Positions 17,882 to 18,393 of a stretch of 18,393 nucleotides of DNA are shown piece after piece (positions within the stretch are counted from its first letter, which is position 1; each line of letters begins with the position of its first letter). A program made the position numbers and the translations under genes. The stretch is from Pedosphaera sp. (GTDB lineage: Bacteria; Verrucomicrobiota; Verrucomicrobiia; Limisphaerales; SIAT01): positions 1 through 18,393 of the forward strand of contig SIAT01000015.1 in assembly GCA_009691645.1 (NCBI GenBank). The letters are read 5' to 3'. The notes under the pieces are model-generated. The model ran no database searches and was not told where the DNA came from. It was given only the letters and a program-made list of their open reading frames with translations.

Positions 17882-18393
17882 TTACGGCACGATGATCCTC
17901 AATGCCTGCGGCTGGATCCCGATCTTCGCTGGCAAGTGCCCCACGGCGTCACCGTCCAATTCCACCGGCACACGCATGGCGCTGGTCAACGCCAGTGAAT
18001 CGGTCTGGAAATAATGTGCTCCCTTCAATTCGCCAAGCCGTCCCGTGAGTAATGCCCAGACATACACCAGAAATCGCCGCCGCTGGAAACGTGTGAACAC
18101 ACAGACGTCGAGCCGGCCGTCGTCCATCCGTGCCTTCGGGAAGAATGGCAGCCGGCCACCATAGTAACGGCCATTGCCGAAGAGCACTAGTTCCGCCGAT
18201 TCGATGACCTTATCCCCGCACGTGATCCTCATCGGCGTTCGCGCCTCGTTCAACGCCCGCCAGCCGGCGATGATGTAGGCGAGCGTACCGAGTCGTTTCT
18301 TCTCGCCCCATTTCACCATCTCCACCGCGCGCGCATCGAGACCCGCGCCCGCCAGAATGACGAATGCGCGCCGCTCGATTCCGTTCGCCCCGG
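17882..18393 (-). CDS. Diacylglycerol kinase / YegS-family lipid kinase, C-terminal part (cut by window edge)
   Basis: At least 169 residues of the C-terminal domain of a DAGK-catalytic-family lipid kinase, open to the window edge at 18393. The visible part has AFVILAGAGLDARAVEMVKW near the edge, matching the GxGFDA segment. Then come ELVLFGNGRYYGG followed by FPKARMDDGRLDVCVF, the conserved asparagine-glycine and Asp-Asp-Gly metal-site region. The end has PVELDGDAVGHLPAKI, the usual DGE-like motif. The N-terminal ATP-binding domain with GGDGT lies outside the window. A GTG at 18325 could be mistaken for the start, but the homology continues upstream of it. It precedes rpsP on the same strand; its substrate (diacylglycerol, phosphatidylglycerol or other lipid) is not known. 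Confidence 0.9.
   Translation of the reverse strand, partial: GANGIERRAFVILAGAGLDARAVEMVKWGEKKRLGTLAYIIAGWRALNEARTPMRITCGDKVIESAELVLFGNGRYYGGRLPFFPKARMDDGRLDVCVFTRFQRRRFLVYVWALLTGRLGELKGAHYFQTDSLALTSAMRVPVELDGDAVGHLPAKIGIQPQALRIIVP

Overview
The window reads as GC-rich bacterial chromosome, most likely Verrucomicrobiota (perhaps the Pedosphaera/Limisphaera side). The placement is an inference. It rests on a PVC-type secreted heme c / propeller / HEAT protein, an rpsP-khpA-trmD-rplS-rnhB gene order, a VTC-DUF4956 pair, weak Shine-Dalgarno sites and several GTG starts. Almost everything is ordinary chromosomal content. I see no phage, transposase, CRISPR array, toxin-antitoxin pair or recognisable defence system.

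Layout. Bases 1-86 hold what may be the tail of an upstream + strand gene and its terminator. A YkgJ-type cysteine-cluster gene (-) and an rsmB-like rRNA m5C methyltransferase gene (+) diverge from a 77-bp gap. A - strand block then runs leftward from 8555 to 1855: glutamate synthase large subunit (gltB) with its own terminator, a double-ACT-domain protein, the tRNA 2-thiouridylase mnmA, and a 67-residue two-helix membrane protein. A bidirectional hairpin at 1810-1832 separates this block from rsmB. To the right of gltB, a SirB1-type transglutaminase-like gene (+) converges on a small single-helix lipoyl/HlyD-like gene (-). Both stop codons lie in one perfect 18-bp palindrome. Divergent from the HlyD-like gene is an overlapping + strand pair: a VTC (polyphosphate polymerase-type) protein and a DUF4956 membrane protein. 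Two hairpins sharing a 12-bp repeat end this pair and the facing PVC-type cytochrome gene.

The right third is housekeeping, all on the - strand. In transcription order it is: a diacylglycerol-kinase-family gene cut by the window edge, then rpsP, khpA, trmD and rplS with a strong terminator, then rnhB, yraN, tRNA-Asn(GUU) and the PVC-type heme protein gene. rimM, often found between khpA and trmD, is absent here.

The two most interesting places are the VTC-DUF4956 module with its divergent lipoyl-domain neighbour and a perfect inverted repeat just before the VTC start, and the short structured leader of rpsP. Neither is proven to be new. VTC-DUF4956 co-occurrence is known, but its bacterial role is poorly defined. 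Starts were moved from the longest open frame where an internal ATG, a processing site or a tRNA gene argued for it, and each case is explained in its entry.
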